Source of the DNA: Streptomyces sp. NBC_00459
GTDB taxonomy: Bacteria > Actinomycetota > Actinomycetes > Streptomycetales > Streptomycetaceae
Assembly: GCF_036013955.1 (NCBI RefSeq)
Contig: NZ_CP107903.1
Coordinates: forward strand, 124,001 to 188,000
Reading direction: 5' to 3'
Length of the DNA: 64,000 bases
The notes below the pieces were generated by a model that saw nothing but the letters and a program-made list of their open reading frames with translations, ran no database searches and was not told the origin of the DNA. The translations under genes and the position numbers were made by a program. Below, in pieces: positions 1-8,969 of the stretch (its first letter is position 1; each line of letters opens with the position of its first letter).

Positions 1-249
1 GACTTCTGCGCGGCAGCGGTGCGGCTGGTCCAACCCCGCCTGGACACCTGGGAGAAGACGGTCAACGACGGCGCGCTGACCGCCGCGCGGACAGCGCTGC
101 GGCAGATCGACGCGTTGAGGCACGACGACTTCCACCACCTGTCCGACGCGAAGGTGTCGCGTATCGCCCAACCGCCCCGGCAGACCCTGGGCATGTGTGG
201 CTTCCTGCACGCCTACGTACAGGAAGCCGGGACCGGCACAACGACCTGA
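1..249 (+). CDS. C-terminal part of an unrecognised protein (cut by window edge)
   Basis: Frame 1 is open from the first base to a TGA at 247-249, giving the last 82 residues of a protein whose start lies outside the window. The tail is mostly polar and helical-looking, with an Arg/Leu-rich stretch and the end VQEAGTGTTT. I see no domain or motif that I recognise. It is followed 94 bp later by the GH43 gene on the same strand, so the two could be co-transcribed, but nothing here shows a shared function. Confidence 0.4.
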   Translation, partial: DFCAAAVRLVQPRLDTWEKTVNDGALTAARTALRQIDALRHDDFHHLSDAKVSRIAQPPRQTLGMCGFLHAYVQEAGTGTTT

Positions 250-343
250 CTCACATGACCGGCGCACATGGTCGGCCGACGTGGTGGAAGAACGGGCCCC
301 ACAAAACTGGCCGCCCGGGGCCGAACGCAGGAAGGTGGACCCG

Positions 344-1834
344 ATGAGTTCGATACGGCCGGAAGGCGGTGGGCACGCCGACGCGGCGACCACTCCGATC
401 CTGTCCGGGATGTACCCCGACCCCTCGGTGTGCCGGGTCGGCGAGGAGTACTACCTGGCCAACTCGTCGTTCGAGTACAGCCCCGGTGTGCCGATCTGGC
501 GTTCCCGGAACCTGGTCTCGTGGCGTCAGATCGGCAATGCCCTGACGAGGGACGAGCAGTTTCCTGCGGGCCGTTCGCCGTCGAGCCGTGGCATCTACGC
601 CCCGACACTGCGCCACCACGCGGGACGGTTCTGGCTGATCACCACGAACATCGACGACGCCCGTGGCGGCCATCAGATCTACCACGCGAGCGACCCCGCC
701 GGACCGTGGTCCGCGCCGGTGTGCCTCACCGGACTCGACGGCATCGACCCCGACCTGGCCTGGGACGACGAGGGAACGTGCCTGGTCACGTACTGCTCGT
801 GGTCGGAGTCCGAGATCGGCATCAGACAGGTCGCGGTCGATCCGGAGAAGGGCCACGTCCTCGAAGAGCCGCGGTGGATCTGGCACGGCACCGGCCTGGC
901 CCACTCCGAGGGGCCGCACCTGTACCGGCGCGGCGACCGGTGGTACCTGGTCATCGCCGAAGGCGGCACCGACCGGGGCCACGTGGTGTCGGTCGCACGC
1001 TCCGGGAGCCCCCGAGGACCGTTCGAGGCCGCCCCGCGCAATCCGGTCTTCACCCATCGCAGTACGGCTCATCCCGTCCAGAACGTCGGTCACGCCGATC
1101 TGGTCGAGCGTCCCGACGGGACGTGGGCGGCGGTGTATCTCGGCACACGGCCACGCGGCCGCAGTCCCCGCTTCCACGTCAACGGGCGGGAGACGTTCCT
1201 CGCCGACGTCTCGTGGGTGGACGGCTGGCCCCGGTTCGAGGCGGCGAGACGCCATGTCCCCACGGGACAGCGGGACTTCGAGGACGACTTCTCCGCGCCC
1301 GGACCGGATCCCAGGTGGGTCTCCCCGGGGCAGCGTCCCGACCGGTTCGTCCGCGGTACGCCGGAAGGGGTGGTCGTGGGTCACGCACCGAGCGGGACCG
1401 GCGAGCCCTCGGGTCTGTTCACGCGGGTCGGCGGAGACCACTGGGAGGCCGACTTCGTCGTCGATCCGGGCGAGGGCGCGTGCACCGTCGCCCTACGGCT
1501 CGACGGTTCCCACTGGTACGGCCTGCGCGTCGCCGACGGCGAGGTCACCGCCGTCGCACGGGTCGGACAGGTCCGGTCAGCCCTGGGATCCCGCCCACTG
1601 CCCGACTCCCCTGTCACCCTCCGCGTCCGATCCACGGAGCCCACCTGGAACGGGCCCGACGACATCGAACTGGGTCTGGACGGCGCGGGCGGCTTCGACG
1701 TCCTCGCCCGCCTCGACGGACGCTATCTCTCCACCGAGGTGGCCGGTGGGTTCACCGGACGCCTGGTCGGTGTGTGGACCGAGTCGGGGGAGGTCCTGGT
1801 CCGCCGTGTCCGGTTCACCGAGCGGCGCGCATGA
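344..1834 (+). CDS. Glycoside hydrolase family 43 (beta-xylosidase / alpha-L-arabinofuranosidase type)
   Basis: A 496-residue protein, probably a retained cytoplasmic exo-glycosidase that trims xylo- or arabino-oligosaccharides. The five-bladed GH43 catalytic domain fills about residues 20-300. MYPDPSV carries the general-base Asp, GIDPDLAWDDEG the pKa-modulating Asp, and SEGPHLYR the acid Glu. From about residue 310 (DFEDDFSAPG) a C-terminal concanavalin-like domain follows, as is usual in GH43 xylosidases. There is no signal peptide. I chose the ATG at 344, preceded by GGAAGGTGG; the frame is open further upstream to 197, but those residues do not look like protein. No sugar transporter or LacI gene lies nearby, so its substrate is not shown by context. 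Confidence 0.85.
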   Translation: MSSIRPEGGGHADAATTPILSGMYPDPSVCRVGEEYYLANSSFEYSPGVPIWRSRNLVSWRQIGNALTRDEQFPAGRSPSSRGIYAPTLRHHAGRFWLITTNIDDARGGHQIYHASDPAGPWSAPVCLTGLDGIDPDLAWDDEGTCLVTYCSWSESEIGIRQVAVDPEKGHVLEEPRWIWHGTGLAHSEGPHLYRRGDRWYLVIAEGGTDRGHVVSVARSGSPRGPFEAAPRNPVFTHRSTAHPVQNVGHADLVERPDGTWAAVYLGTRPRGRSPRFHVNGRETFLADVSWVDGWPRFEAARRHVPTGQRDFEDDFSAPGPDPRWVSPGQRPDRFVRGTPEGVVVGHAPSGTGEPSGLFTRVGGDHWEADFVVDPGEGACTVALRLDGSHWYGLRVADGEVTAVARVGQVRSALGSRPLPDSPVTLRVRSTEPTWNGPDDIELGLDGAGGFDVLARLDGRYLSTEVAGGFTGRLVGVWTESGEVLVRRVRFTERRA

Positions 1835-2305
1835 CACCACACCGCACCGGAGTCACGCCTGGACCCCGGCCTCGGCCTCAGCCTGTGCGGCGAATTCCGT
1901 TCCGGACCCGGGCCGCGTGAAACTGTCCGGGAAACGGGCAGGCGACGGTCCGCGGCGAAGAAAGTCCTGGCGTGCGCCAGCGCGTCGGCATCCTTCAGGA
2001 TGTCACCTGGTGCGGTGTCGTTGACGTACAGGATGCCACCGGAATTCGTGCATGTACGCGGCCAGGTTGTCGAGGGTGTTTCTGCTCGACCGTCGCGGCC
2101 TCCGGCGACGGATCCGCCTGGTCATCGGCGGCCACGAACTCGGTCACGTGTCAGTCGCTTGACGCCTCTTCCATGATCGTCAATTGCACCGGTGAGCGTA
2201 CAGACCCGGGTGGGCACGCCGAGGTGGGCGATCACCGGCCTCGAAGCTTGGACGATTCGAGGCGAGGGCCTACGGGGCGTTCATCACGCGGTCACGGTGC
2301 CCCGG
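1835..2305. other. Gap of 471 bp with a possible decayed reading frame
   Basis: No intact gene. On the minus strand, protein-like segments in different frames appear in order: one opening near GTG 2147 (VTEFVAADDQ), then NLAAYMHEF, then GGILYVNDTAPGDI. This looks like a small gene broken by frameshifts. I cannot name the family, and chance open frames are common in DNA this GC-rich. Confidence 0.2.
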
Positions 2306-3670
2306 TCAGTCCGACCGGACGAGTTCCTCGACCCGGGCGATGAGTTGCTCCGCATACTGCTCGGACTCCGGCTTCATCAGGACGCTGCGCAGGACGCGAG
2401 CGCCGTCGGTGTCCGCGGTGATCTTCGGGTGGCGTGCCGTGAACGCCTCGCGGCCGGCCTTGAGGGTGCTCAGGAAGACGGGGGTGGCGCTTTTCATGCC
2501 GTTGGTGAGGGCGCGCGCGGACTCGGCGTCGATCGCGCTCAGCGTGGCCGGGTCGGTCGAAGGGAAGTAGCTGACGATGTCCATCTCGGGCCGCTGGTAC
2601 AGCTCCAGGAGGTCGGACGCCGTGATCAGGTCGGACCAGTGAAGTGCGGCGCGTCGGCCCGCGGCCAGTACGCGGCCGAGGCCGGCGGGCGTGGGCGGAA
2701 GGAGCTGGAAGGTGAGCCACAGGGCCGCGGCGGCGGCACCGGCCCGGGAGCACTCCAGGCTGATCTCGCCGAGGTGGAGTTCGCTGGACGTGAAGTAGGT
2801 GTACGGCGAGTCGTGGAGGTAGAAGCGGCCCACCTCGGGGTCGCGGAAAAGAACGGCACCACAGCCGTAGGGCTGGAGTCCGTGCTTGTGCGGGTCGATC
2901 ACCAGGGAGTCACACTCGGCGATCGCCCGCCAGGGTTCCGCGGGAATCCCTTCAGGACCCTCGGCGCCTGCCAGCAGGGTGAAGAAGCCGCCGTACGCGG
3001 CGTCGACGTGCAGCCGGACACCGTACCGCTCCCGCAGGGCCAGGGCGTGGTGTACCGGGTCGACGGCGCCCAGGCCGGTGGTGCCGGCGGTGAGCACCAC
3101 CGTGCCCACCTCGCCTCCGCGCAGGAGGTCCTCCAGGGCGTCGAGCCTCATCCGGCCGTGGTTGTCGGTGGGGACCGGGTGGCCCTTCAGGCCGAGGACG
3201 TGACACATTCGGCCGTGGGTGTAGTGGGCGTCGGCGCTGTATGCGACACCCCGGCCGGGGTGCAGTTCCCGGGCGACGAACAGCGCTTCCAGGTTGGCGA
3301 TCGTGCCGCTGGTGGTCAGGTGGCCGAGGTGGGTGTCGTATCCGAACATCGCGGCGAGCTGTGCGACGACCTCACGTTCCATCCTGGCGGTGGCGGGTCC
3401 GCCGTCGAGGGCGTGGTTGTTGGGGTTGATCAGCATGGCGGTGAGGTAGCCGACCACGGCGGCCGGGTGCGGCGGCTTGAGCATCTGTCCCGCATAGTGC
3501 GGATGGAAGAAGGGGTAGTTGTCGCCCAGCCGCCCGGTGAACTCCTGGAAAGCGGCGGCGAAGCGGTCGTCGTCTATGTGGAGTGACGGATGCGGCTGAT
3601 AGGGGCCGAAACTGTCGGCCCACTCCTGTACCGCTTCGGTGGCTCGGCCCAGCCAGTGCTTCAGGTCCAC
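2306..3670 (-). CDS. PLP-dependent group II amino-acid decarboxylase-like enzyme
   Basis: A 454-residue fold-type I PLP enzyme of the aromatic-amino-acid/glutamate decarboxylase superfamily, expected to decarboxylate (or otherwise act on) an amino acid in the cytosol. HVDAAYGG holds the Asp that binds the pyridine nitrogen, and DPHKHGLQPYGCG holds the Schiff-base Lys. LTTSGTIANLEAL is the phosphate-binding turn. The length is normal for the family. The gene is divergent from a MarR regulator at 3833, with a tandem operator in the 162-bp space between, so the regulator probably controls it. The substrate cannot be read from the sequence; Tyr, Phe and Asp are all possible. Confidence 0.8.
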   Translation of the reverse strand: MDLKHWLGRATEAVQEWADSFGPYQPHPSLHIDDDRFAAAFQEFTGRLGDNYPFFHPHYAGQMLKPPHPAAVVGYLTAMLINPNNHALDGGPATARMEREVVAQLAAMFGYDTHLGHLTTSGTIANLEALFVARELHPGRGVAYSADAHYTHGRMCHVLGLKGHPVPTDNHGRMRLDALEDLLRGGEVGTVVLTAGTTGLGAVDPVHHALALRERYGVRLHVDAAYGGFFTLLAGAEGPEGIPAEPWRAIAECDSLVIDPHKHGLQPYGCGAVLFRDPEVGRFYLHDSPYTYFTSSELHLGEISLECSRAGAAAAALWLTFQLLPPTPAGLGRVLAAGRRAALHWSDLITASDLLELYQRPEMDIVSYFPSTDPATLSAIDAESARALTNGMKSATPVFLSTLKAGREAFTARHPKITADTDGARVLRSVLMKPESEQYAEQLIARVEELVRSD

Positions 3671-3721
3671 GGGTCTTCCCTTCTACGAATCCCGCCGGTG
3701 GGTGCCCAGCATAGGACTTTG

Positions 3722-3757
3722 TTGACTGGTCAGCAATTGACTGGTCAGCAATTGAGT
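3722..3757. promoter_or_regulatory. Tandem operator between decarboxylase and marR-type gene
   Basis: The 15-base unit TTGACTGGTCAGCAA occurs at 3722-3736 and again at 3737-3751, followed by a partial third copy starting TTGAGTAG. Inside each unit TGACtgGTCA is a short inverted repeat. The 15-base spacing places the copies about one and a half helical turns apart. The site lies in the divergent promoter region and is the likely binding site of the adjacent MarR protein, repressing itself and the decarboxylase. Confidence 0.65.
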
Positions 3758-3832
3758 AGTTGGTAGGTGAGGACGCAGTAAACTGTCGAGTCGAAGCAGG
3801 ACGGACCATCAGCACAAGAGAGCGAGGACAGG

Positions 3833-4315
3833 TTGGATGCCACTACCCGGTGGGGCGCTGAGGCCGCCCGTGCCGCCAACAGCCCGGGCGTGCACGACTT
3901 CGGGCTGCTGATCAAGACGGCCACCCGGCTGGAACAGCGGATCGACACCGCCTTGCGGCGTGAGTGCGGGATCAGCCACTCGATGTTCGAGGTCCTCATC
4001 CGGCTCTGCCGACAGCCGGGGGAGGAGGTCCCCCAACGCGAACTCGCAGACGACCTGACCCTGACGAGCAGCGGTATCACCCGGCTGGTCGACCGTATGG
4101 AAGAAGCGGGTCTGGTACGCCGCACGCCCGCCCCGGGTGACCGTAGAAGCGTCCTGGTGGAGCCCACCGAGCACGGTCACACCGCGTTCCTCCAGGCCGC
4201 CGCCGTGCACTCGCAAGCCGTCGAGCGCTACTTCGTCAAGCCGTTGTCCCGCACCGACTACACGCGGCTGACCAGCTCACTGGGCGCGATCCACGAAGCC
4301 CTTCGCGAGGGATAG
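3833..4315 (+). CDS. MarR-family transcriptional regulator
   Basis: A 160-residue winged-helix dimer. The DNA-binding core runs from GISHSMFEVLIRLCR (about residue 43) through QRELADDLTLTSSGITRLV (recognition helix) to the wing GLVRRTPAPGDRRSV with the Asp-Arg pair typical of MarR proteins. Long helices at both ends form the dimer interface. The start is taken as TTG 3833 after GCGAGGACAGG; the ATG at 3837 is out of frame. It is divergent from the PLP decarboxylase and separated by a tandem repeat operator, so it probably represses that gene and itself, released by an amino acid, amine or phenolic ligand. The ligand is not indicated by the sequence. Confidence 0.85.
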   Translation: MDATTRWGAEAARAANSPGVHDFGLLIKTATRLEQRIDTALRRECGISHSMFEVLIRLCRQPGEEVPQRELADDLTLTSSGITRLVDRMEEAGLVRRTPAPGDRRSVLVEPTEHGHTAFLQAAAVHSQAVERYFVKPLSRTDYTRLTSSLGAIHEALREG

Positions 4316-4550
4316 AGCAGCGCCCACAGGGTCACCCTGGACAGGCCAGCCAGACCGGAGCCGCATCCACTCACGGGGCACGCCGATCACACCAGAACCG
4401 GGACTGAAGGGTTCCAGCCGCCCGTCGGCCCCTGACTGAACGACCCCACCTCGCCGACAGGAGGCCGGAGTGGTCTGTGAGACAGGTGCGCTCCAGTGAT
4501 TCGGCCGCCACGACATGCTTCGGCGAGAGCCTCCAAAACGTCCGCACCTC

Positions 4551-4582
4551 GTCTACTGCGAGCGCAGTAGACACAAGTGTCT
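4551..4582. promoter_or_regulatory. Two overlapping palindromes upstream of the MMPL gene
   Basis: GTCTACTGCG (4551-4560) and CGCAGTAGAC (4563-4572) form a perfect 10-base inverted repeat with a 2-base centre. The right arm runs into a second one, AGACAC (4569-4574) and GTGTCT (4577-4582). This is the usual look of a TetR-type operator. It lies about 100 bp before the MMPL transporter start in a 366-bp gap (4316-4681) that otherwise shows nothing. No TetR gene is in the window, so the repressor is elsewhere or is the MarR protein. Confidence 0.55.
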
Positions 4583-4681
4583 GCGATCGCCCAACGACAA
4601 GAGATCGCAGGACTGTGAGCGTAGGGGTGGGCCGAAATCACCGGCCCGGTCGCGTGTGTGCATTGCTGGAAAGGCTCGTCC

Positions 4682-6877
4682 ATGTCTCCTCTCGCCCGCT
4701 GGTGTCACAGGCACCGGCTCGCCGTCGTCCTGATCTGGGCGGGCTTGTTGATCACCCTCGGCGCGGCTGTCGGCGCGGCCGGCAGCGCGTTCGGCAACAG
4801 TCCGACCTCGCAGGACACCGACTCGGCCAGGGCCACGACTCTGCTCCAGAAGGCCTCGAACAGCGCGGCCGGGAAGAGCGGCCGCGTCGTGTGGCAACTG
4901 GAGGGCGGCAAGGTCACCGACCCCGCTGCCCAGAAGGCGATGACCGGTGCGCTGGACCGCATCGCCGACGCCCCGGGCGTCGCCGCGGTGAGCAGTCCCT
5001 ACACGCCGGAGGGCAGGACGCAGGTCAGCAAGGACGGCGAGACGGCGTACGCCACGATCGCCTTCGACCGTGACGTGGCCGATGCCCAGGTCGACCACGT
5101 GACGGAGCTCGCCACCGCCCCGGAGTCGGGAAGCCTGCGCATCGCGCTCAACGGACAGGCCTTCACGATCAATCCCGCGCCGAACCCGGTCGCCGACGTG
5201 ATGGGCATCGCCCTCGCCTTCCTGGTCCTGCTGTTCGTGTTCCGCGCGGTGTGGGTGGCCGCGCTGCCCATCATCACGGCCATCATCGGCGTGGGCACCT
5301 CCGCGGTCGCGGTCATCCTGCTCAGCCACGCCATCACCCTGTCCGACACCACACTGACTCTTGGTTCTCTGATCGGCCTCGGCGTGGGCATCGACTACGC
5401 CCTGTTCGTCGTCAACCGCCACCGCACCAACCTGATGGCGGGCATGCCCGTCGCCGATTCGGTCGCCAAGTCCCTCAACACCTCGGGCCGCGCCGTGGTG
5501 TTCGCCGGGCTGACCGTCGTCGTCGCCCTGCTCGGCATGCTCACCCTGGACGTCGGCATCATCAACGGCATGGCCATCGGCGCGGCCGTCACCGTCGTCC
5601 TCACCGTGCTGGCCGCGATCACCCTGCTGCCCGCGCTGCTCGGCATGATCGGGCCACGGGTACTCAGCCGCGCCGAGCGCCGGGAACTGGCCGGAGAGAC
5701 GTCGCGTCGAGTAGCGCCCCGACCCGGACTGTGGGCCCGGTGGGCCGTACAGGTCCAGTCCCGGCCCAAGGTGCTGGGTGCTGTCGCGCTGGCCATTCTG
5801 GCGGCACTCGCCCTGCCCACGCTGTCACTGCGCCTGGGCACCTCCGACGACGGCAACCTGCCCACGACCTCGACCAACCGCCAGGCCTACGACATGATCG
5901 CGGACGGTTTCGGCCCCGGATTCAACGGTCCGCTCGTCCTCGCCGTCCAGGCACCCACCGCTGCTGACAGGGCGGCCGAGGCACAGCTCGTCACCACGCT
6001 CCGGCAGGTCGACGGAGTCTCCAGTGCCGCCGCGGCCCCCATGAAGGAGGGAGAGACGGTCGGCGTCATTTCCGTCGTGCCCACGACCTCCCCCCAGTCG
6101 GCCGCCACCTCCGACCTGATCAGTCACCTGCGGGACAAGGTCATCCCGTCGGCTGAACAGGGCACCTCCATGAAGGTCTACGTCGGCGGAGTCACCGCGA
6201 GCAACGACGACTTCGCGTCCGTACTGATGAACAAACTCCCCCTGTTCGTGCTCGTGATCGCCGCACTCGGTTTCCTGCTCCTGACCATCGCCTTCCGCAG
6301 CCTGCTCATCCCCGCTGTGGGGGCCGTACTGAACATCCTCAGCATCGGCGTGGCCTTCGGTGCCATCGTCGTCGTCTTCCAGTACGGCTTCGGCGCAGGT
6401 CTCCTCGGACTCGGCGCCGGTGGTCCCATCGAGTCGTTCGTGCCGATCCTGGTAGTCGGCATCATGTTCGGCCTGTCCATGGACTACCAGGTCTTCCTCG
6501 TCAGCCGGATGCGCGAGGAATGGGCCCACACCGGCGACAGCCGCCGTGCGATCCGTGTCGGCCAGGCCGAGACCGGCAAGGTCATCGCCGTTGCCGCCAC
6601 CATCATGTTCTGCGTGTTCGGCTCCTTCGTCTTCGGCGGCATGCGGGTCATCGCCGAGTTCGGCGTCAGCCTCTCCCTGGCTGTCGCCGTGGACGCACTG
6701 CTGATCCGCATGGTCGTCGTCCCCGCACTCATGCACCTGTGCGGCCAGTCCAACTGGTGGCTGCCCCGACGCCTGGACAAGGCACTGCCGAATGTGTCCG
6801 TCGAAGGGCCGACGGACGAGCCGGCACCCACGCAGCGCTGGTTGCGCCAGCCCCAGTCCACCGGTGTGGCCGACTAG
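4682..6877 (+). CDS. MMPL-family RND transporter
   Basis: A 731-residue integral membrane protein of the MMPL branch of the RND superfamily, moving lipids or drug-like hydrophobic molecules across the membrane with proton exchange. The layout is the typical duplicated one: TM1 near residues 9-30, a soluble loop, TM2-6 around 170-330 with GIDYALFVVNRHR, TM7 after the QSRPK segment, a second loop, and TM8-12 with SMDYQVFLVSRMREE. The paired Asp-Tyr motifs are the proton-relay residues. ATG 4682 follows GGAAAGG; an in-frame GTG at 4658 is possible but has no better signal. A hairpin at 6907-6947 separates it from the sensor-kinase gene. An operator-like palindrome lies upstream. Confidence 0.9.
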   Translation: MSPLARWCHRHRLAVVLIWAGLLITLGAAVGAAGSAFGNSPTSQDTDSARATTLLQKASNSAAGKSGRVVWQLEGGKVTDPAAQKAMTGALDRIADAPGVAAVSSPYTPEGRTQVSKDGETAYATIAFDRDVADAQVDHVTELATAPESGSLRIALNGQAFTINPAPNPVADVMGIALAFLVLLFVFRAVWVAALPIITAIIGVGTSAVAVILLSHAITLSDTTLTLGSLIGLGVGIDYALFVVNRHRTNLMAGMPVADSVAKSLNTSGRAVVFAGLTVVVALLGMLTLDVGIINGMAIGAAVTVVLTVLAAITLLPALLGMIGPRVLSRAERRELAGETSRRVAPRPGLWARWAVQVQSRPKVLGAVALAILAALALPTLSLRLGTSDDGNLPTTSTNRQAYDMIADGFGPGFNGPLVLAVQAPTAADRAAEAQLVTTLRQVDGVSSAAAAPMKEGETVGVISVVPTTSPQSAATSDLISHLRDKVIPSAEQGTSMKVYVGGVTASNDDFASVLMNKLPLFVLVIAALGFLLLTIAFRSLLIPAVGAVLNILSIGVAFGAIVVVFQYGFGAGLLGLGAGGPIESFVPILVVGIMFGLSMDYQVFLVSRMREEWAHTGDSRRAIRVGQAETGKVIAVAATIMFCVFGSFVFGGMRVIAEFGVSLSLAVAVDALLIRMVVVPALMHLCGQSNWWLPRRLDKALPNVSVEGPTDEPAPTQRWLRQPQSTGVAD

Positions 6878-6906
6878 GCCACGGCTCGACGGACACAGCG
6901 ACCCCC

Positions 6907-6947
6907 GGCTCCGGCGCAGAGCGGGTCCCCCGGTCTGCGCCGGAGCC
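6907..6947 (+). terminator. Hairpin after the MMPL gene
   Basis: Arms at 6907-6920 and 6934-6947 are 14 bases, perfectly complementary and GC-rich, with a 13-base loop, followed by GCTTTGCC. It stands 30 bp after the MMPL stop and 20 bp before the kinase start. It can end MMPL transcription or attenuate read-through into the two-component genes. Confidence 0.6.
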
Positions 6948-6967
6948 GCTTTGCCTACAGTGAGGGA

Positions 6968-8161
6968 ATGGACGTGAGGAATGTGTGTCGGCAGTGGCTG
7001 GCCCGTCACGACCGGGTCAGGGACATGCTCCCCGCGGTGCCGCTGATCGTGATCACCGCGGCAGCGACCGCCGTCGGCACGTCCGCTTGGCACGAGCCTC
7101 ACTGGGGCGAGGTGGTGTGGATGGGACTGTCCTGCGCACCGCTGGTCGTCCGCAGCCGCTGGCCACTTCAAGTCGCACTGGTCACCCTGGCGGGCGACCT
7201 CACGCTGATGACCATCGCCTCCCACACCTCCCTGACTCCGGCAGCGAGCCTGATCGCCCTGTACACACTCGCCACCCTCGGCACCCGGCGCATCGCCTGG
7301 ACCGTGGGCCTGGTCGCCGCGCTGGCGATCACCGGTGTCTACGCGGCCACCCATGCCGAGTCCGTGGTGGGCGGGGCGAGTCTGCTGCGACTGGACTTCG
7401 CGATCGCGGCAACCGCGCTGGGGCGGGTTGTCCGCAGTCGCCGTGACCACCTCGCAGAGGCCAGGGCACGCGTCGAACTCGCGGAGCGCACACAAGAGCA
7501 AGAGGCACGGCGCCGGGTCTCCGAGGAACGCGTACGCATCGCGCGCGACCTGCACGATGTCGTCGCCCATCACATCACCCTGGTCAACGCCCAGGCCGGA
7601 GTGGCCCACCACCTCATGCGCACCAACCCCGACCAGGCGTACGAGGCCCTGGCCCACATCAAGGACACCAGCCGGGCCGCCCTCGACGAACTACGCGCCA
7701 CCGTCGGCTTGCTGCGCCATCCCGACGACGCGCCCGGATCACGAGCGCCCATCCCCCGTCTGGCCGATCTGGACACCCTCGTCAGCGGGTTCCGGGCCAG
7801 CGGGCTGGTGGTCTCGGTGGACGTCACCGGCACCGCCGCGCCCCTGGCACCCGCCACCGAGCTGACTGCCTACCGCATCATCCAGGAAGCCCTCACCAAC
7901 ACCCACAAGCACGCCTCCGCGAGCCGGGCCACCATCCTCCTGGACTACGGTCCGCACCTGCTGCGGGTCAGCGTGACGGACGACGGGCGCCCCGGCGCCC
8001 CCAAGGGCGCCGGCACCGGGCACGGACTGATCGGCATGCATGAGCGTGCCGTCGCCATCGGCGGAACCGTCACCGCCGGCCCGCGACGCGACGGCGGCTT
8101 CCAGGTCCTTGCCGAACTTCCGCTCTCGCTCACCGACACCACTGTCTCGAACGCCTCCTGA
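6968..8161 (+). CDS. Sensor histidine kinase, NarL/DesK class (HisKA_3)
   Basis: A 397-residue membrane sensor. Residues about 15-155 form several hydrophobic segments with short loops and no large extracellular domain, so it probably senses the membrane itself or an intramembrane ligand. A coiled linker (ARARVELAERTQEQEARRR) leads to the HisKA_3 box RIARDLHDVVAHH, with the phospho-accepting His, and then the HATPase with the N-box EALTNTHKHA and GTGHGLIGMHER. ATG 6968 follows GTGAGGG. It is followed 13 bp after its stop by a cognate LuxR-type response regulator, which it should phosphorylate. Confidence 0.9.
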   Translation: MDVRNVCRQWLARHDRVRDMLPAVPLIVITAAATAVGTSAWHEPHWGEVVWMGLSCAPLVVRSRWPLQVALVTLAGDLTLMTIASHTSLTPAASLIALYTLATLGTRRIAWTVGLVAALAITGVYAATHAESVVGGASLLRLDFAIAATALGRVVRSRRDHLAEARARVELAERTQEQEARRRVSEERVRIARDLHDVVAHHITLVNAQAGVAHHLMRTNPDQAYEALAHIKDTSRAALDELRATVGLLRHPDDAPGSRAPIPRLADLDTLVSGFRASGLVVSVDVTGTAAPLAPATELTAYRIIQEALTNTHKHASASRATILLDYGPHLLRVSVTDDGRPGAPKGAGTGHGLIGMHERAVAIGGTVTAGPRRDGGFQVLAELPLSLTDTTVSNAS

Positions 8162-8174
8162 GGACACTCCGCTG

Positions 8175-8852
8175 ATGACCATTCGCGTCCTGCTAGCCGA
8201 CGACCAGGCCCTGCTCCGCGGCACCTTCAAACTGCTCATCGACGCCCAGCCGGACATGGAGGTCGTCGCGGAGGCATCCAACGGCCGTGAGGCGGTTCAG
8301 TCGGCACGGTCCGAGCGCGCCGACCTCGTGGTGATGGACATCCGGATGCCCGAGGTCGACGGGATCGAGGCCACGCGGCTGATCGGCCAGGACGAGGACC
8401 TGGCCGGGCTCAAGGTCCTCGTCCTGACCACCTTCGAGGAGGACGAGCTCGTCATCGACGCACTCCGAGCCGGGGCCAGCGGTTTCCTCGGCAAGGGCGT
8501 CGAACCAGCACAGCTCCTCGACGCGATCCGTCTCATCACCGCGGGAGAGTCCCTGCTCTCCCCCGCCGCCACCAAGGGCCTGATCTCCCGAGTCCTGTCC
8601 CAGCCTTCCCCGGGAGACCTCGTCGACCGAGAACGTCTGGCCTCGCTGACACCCCGGGAACGCGAGGTGCTGACGCTGGTGGCCGCGGGCCTGTCCAACG
8701 ACGAGATCGCCGAACGCATCTTCGTCACCCCGGTCACCGTCAAGACCCACGCCAACCGGGCCATGGCCAAACTCGGCGCCCGCGACCGCGCCCAACTCGT
8801 CGTCATCGCCTACGAAAGCGGCCTGGTCCGCACCGGGGAGCGGCGGAGCTGA
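8175..8852 (+). CDS. NarL/LuxR-family response regulator
   Basis: A 225-residue cytosolic transcription factor partnered with the kinase just upstream. The receiver domain (1-120) starts MTIRVLLADDQALLR, with the acidic pair DD, and the phospho-accepting Asp in VVMDIRMPEVDG. The LuxR-type helix-turn-helix fills the end: LTPREREVLTLVAAGLSN then VTVKTHANRAMAKL. The frame opens earlier (8040), inside the kinase gene, but ATG 8175 begins exactly where receiver homology starts and gives a normal length. Likely targets are the neighbouring MMPL or ABC transporter genes, but no operator is proven. Confidence 0.9.
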   Translation: MTIRVLLADDQALLRGTFKLLIDAQPDMEVVAEASNGREAVQSARSERADLVVMDIRMPEVDGIEATRLIGQDEDLAGLKVLVLTTFEEDELVIDALRAGASGFLGKGVEPAQLLDAIRLITAGESLLSPAATKGLISRVLSQPSPGDLVDRERLASLTPREREVLTLVAAGLSNDEIAERIFVTPVTVKTHANRAMAKLGARDRAQLVVIAYESGLVRTGERRS

Positions 8853-8969
8853 GCCTCTTTCAGCAGCCTGCGGCGGATGCGAGGGGGACTTGCCAGTCGC
8901 ACACCTGCTCACAGCCTCACCCGCCTGCTGTGCCAGGGCCGGCCCGGACATTGGTCCGTGCTGCTTCCC

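Noticed and set aside
197..343. N-terminal extension of the GH43 frame
   Set aside because: The frame is open, but the residues are Arg/Pro-rich and unlike the family, and a good ribosome site precedes ATG 344.
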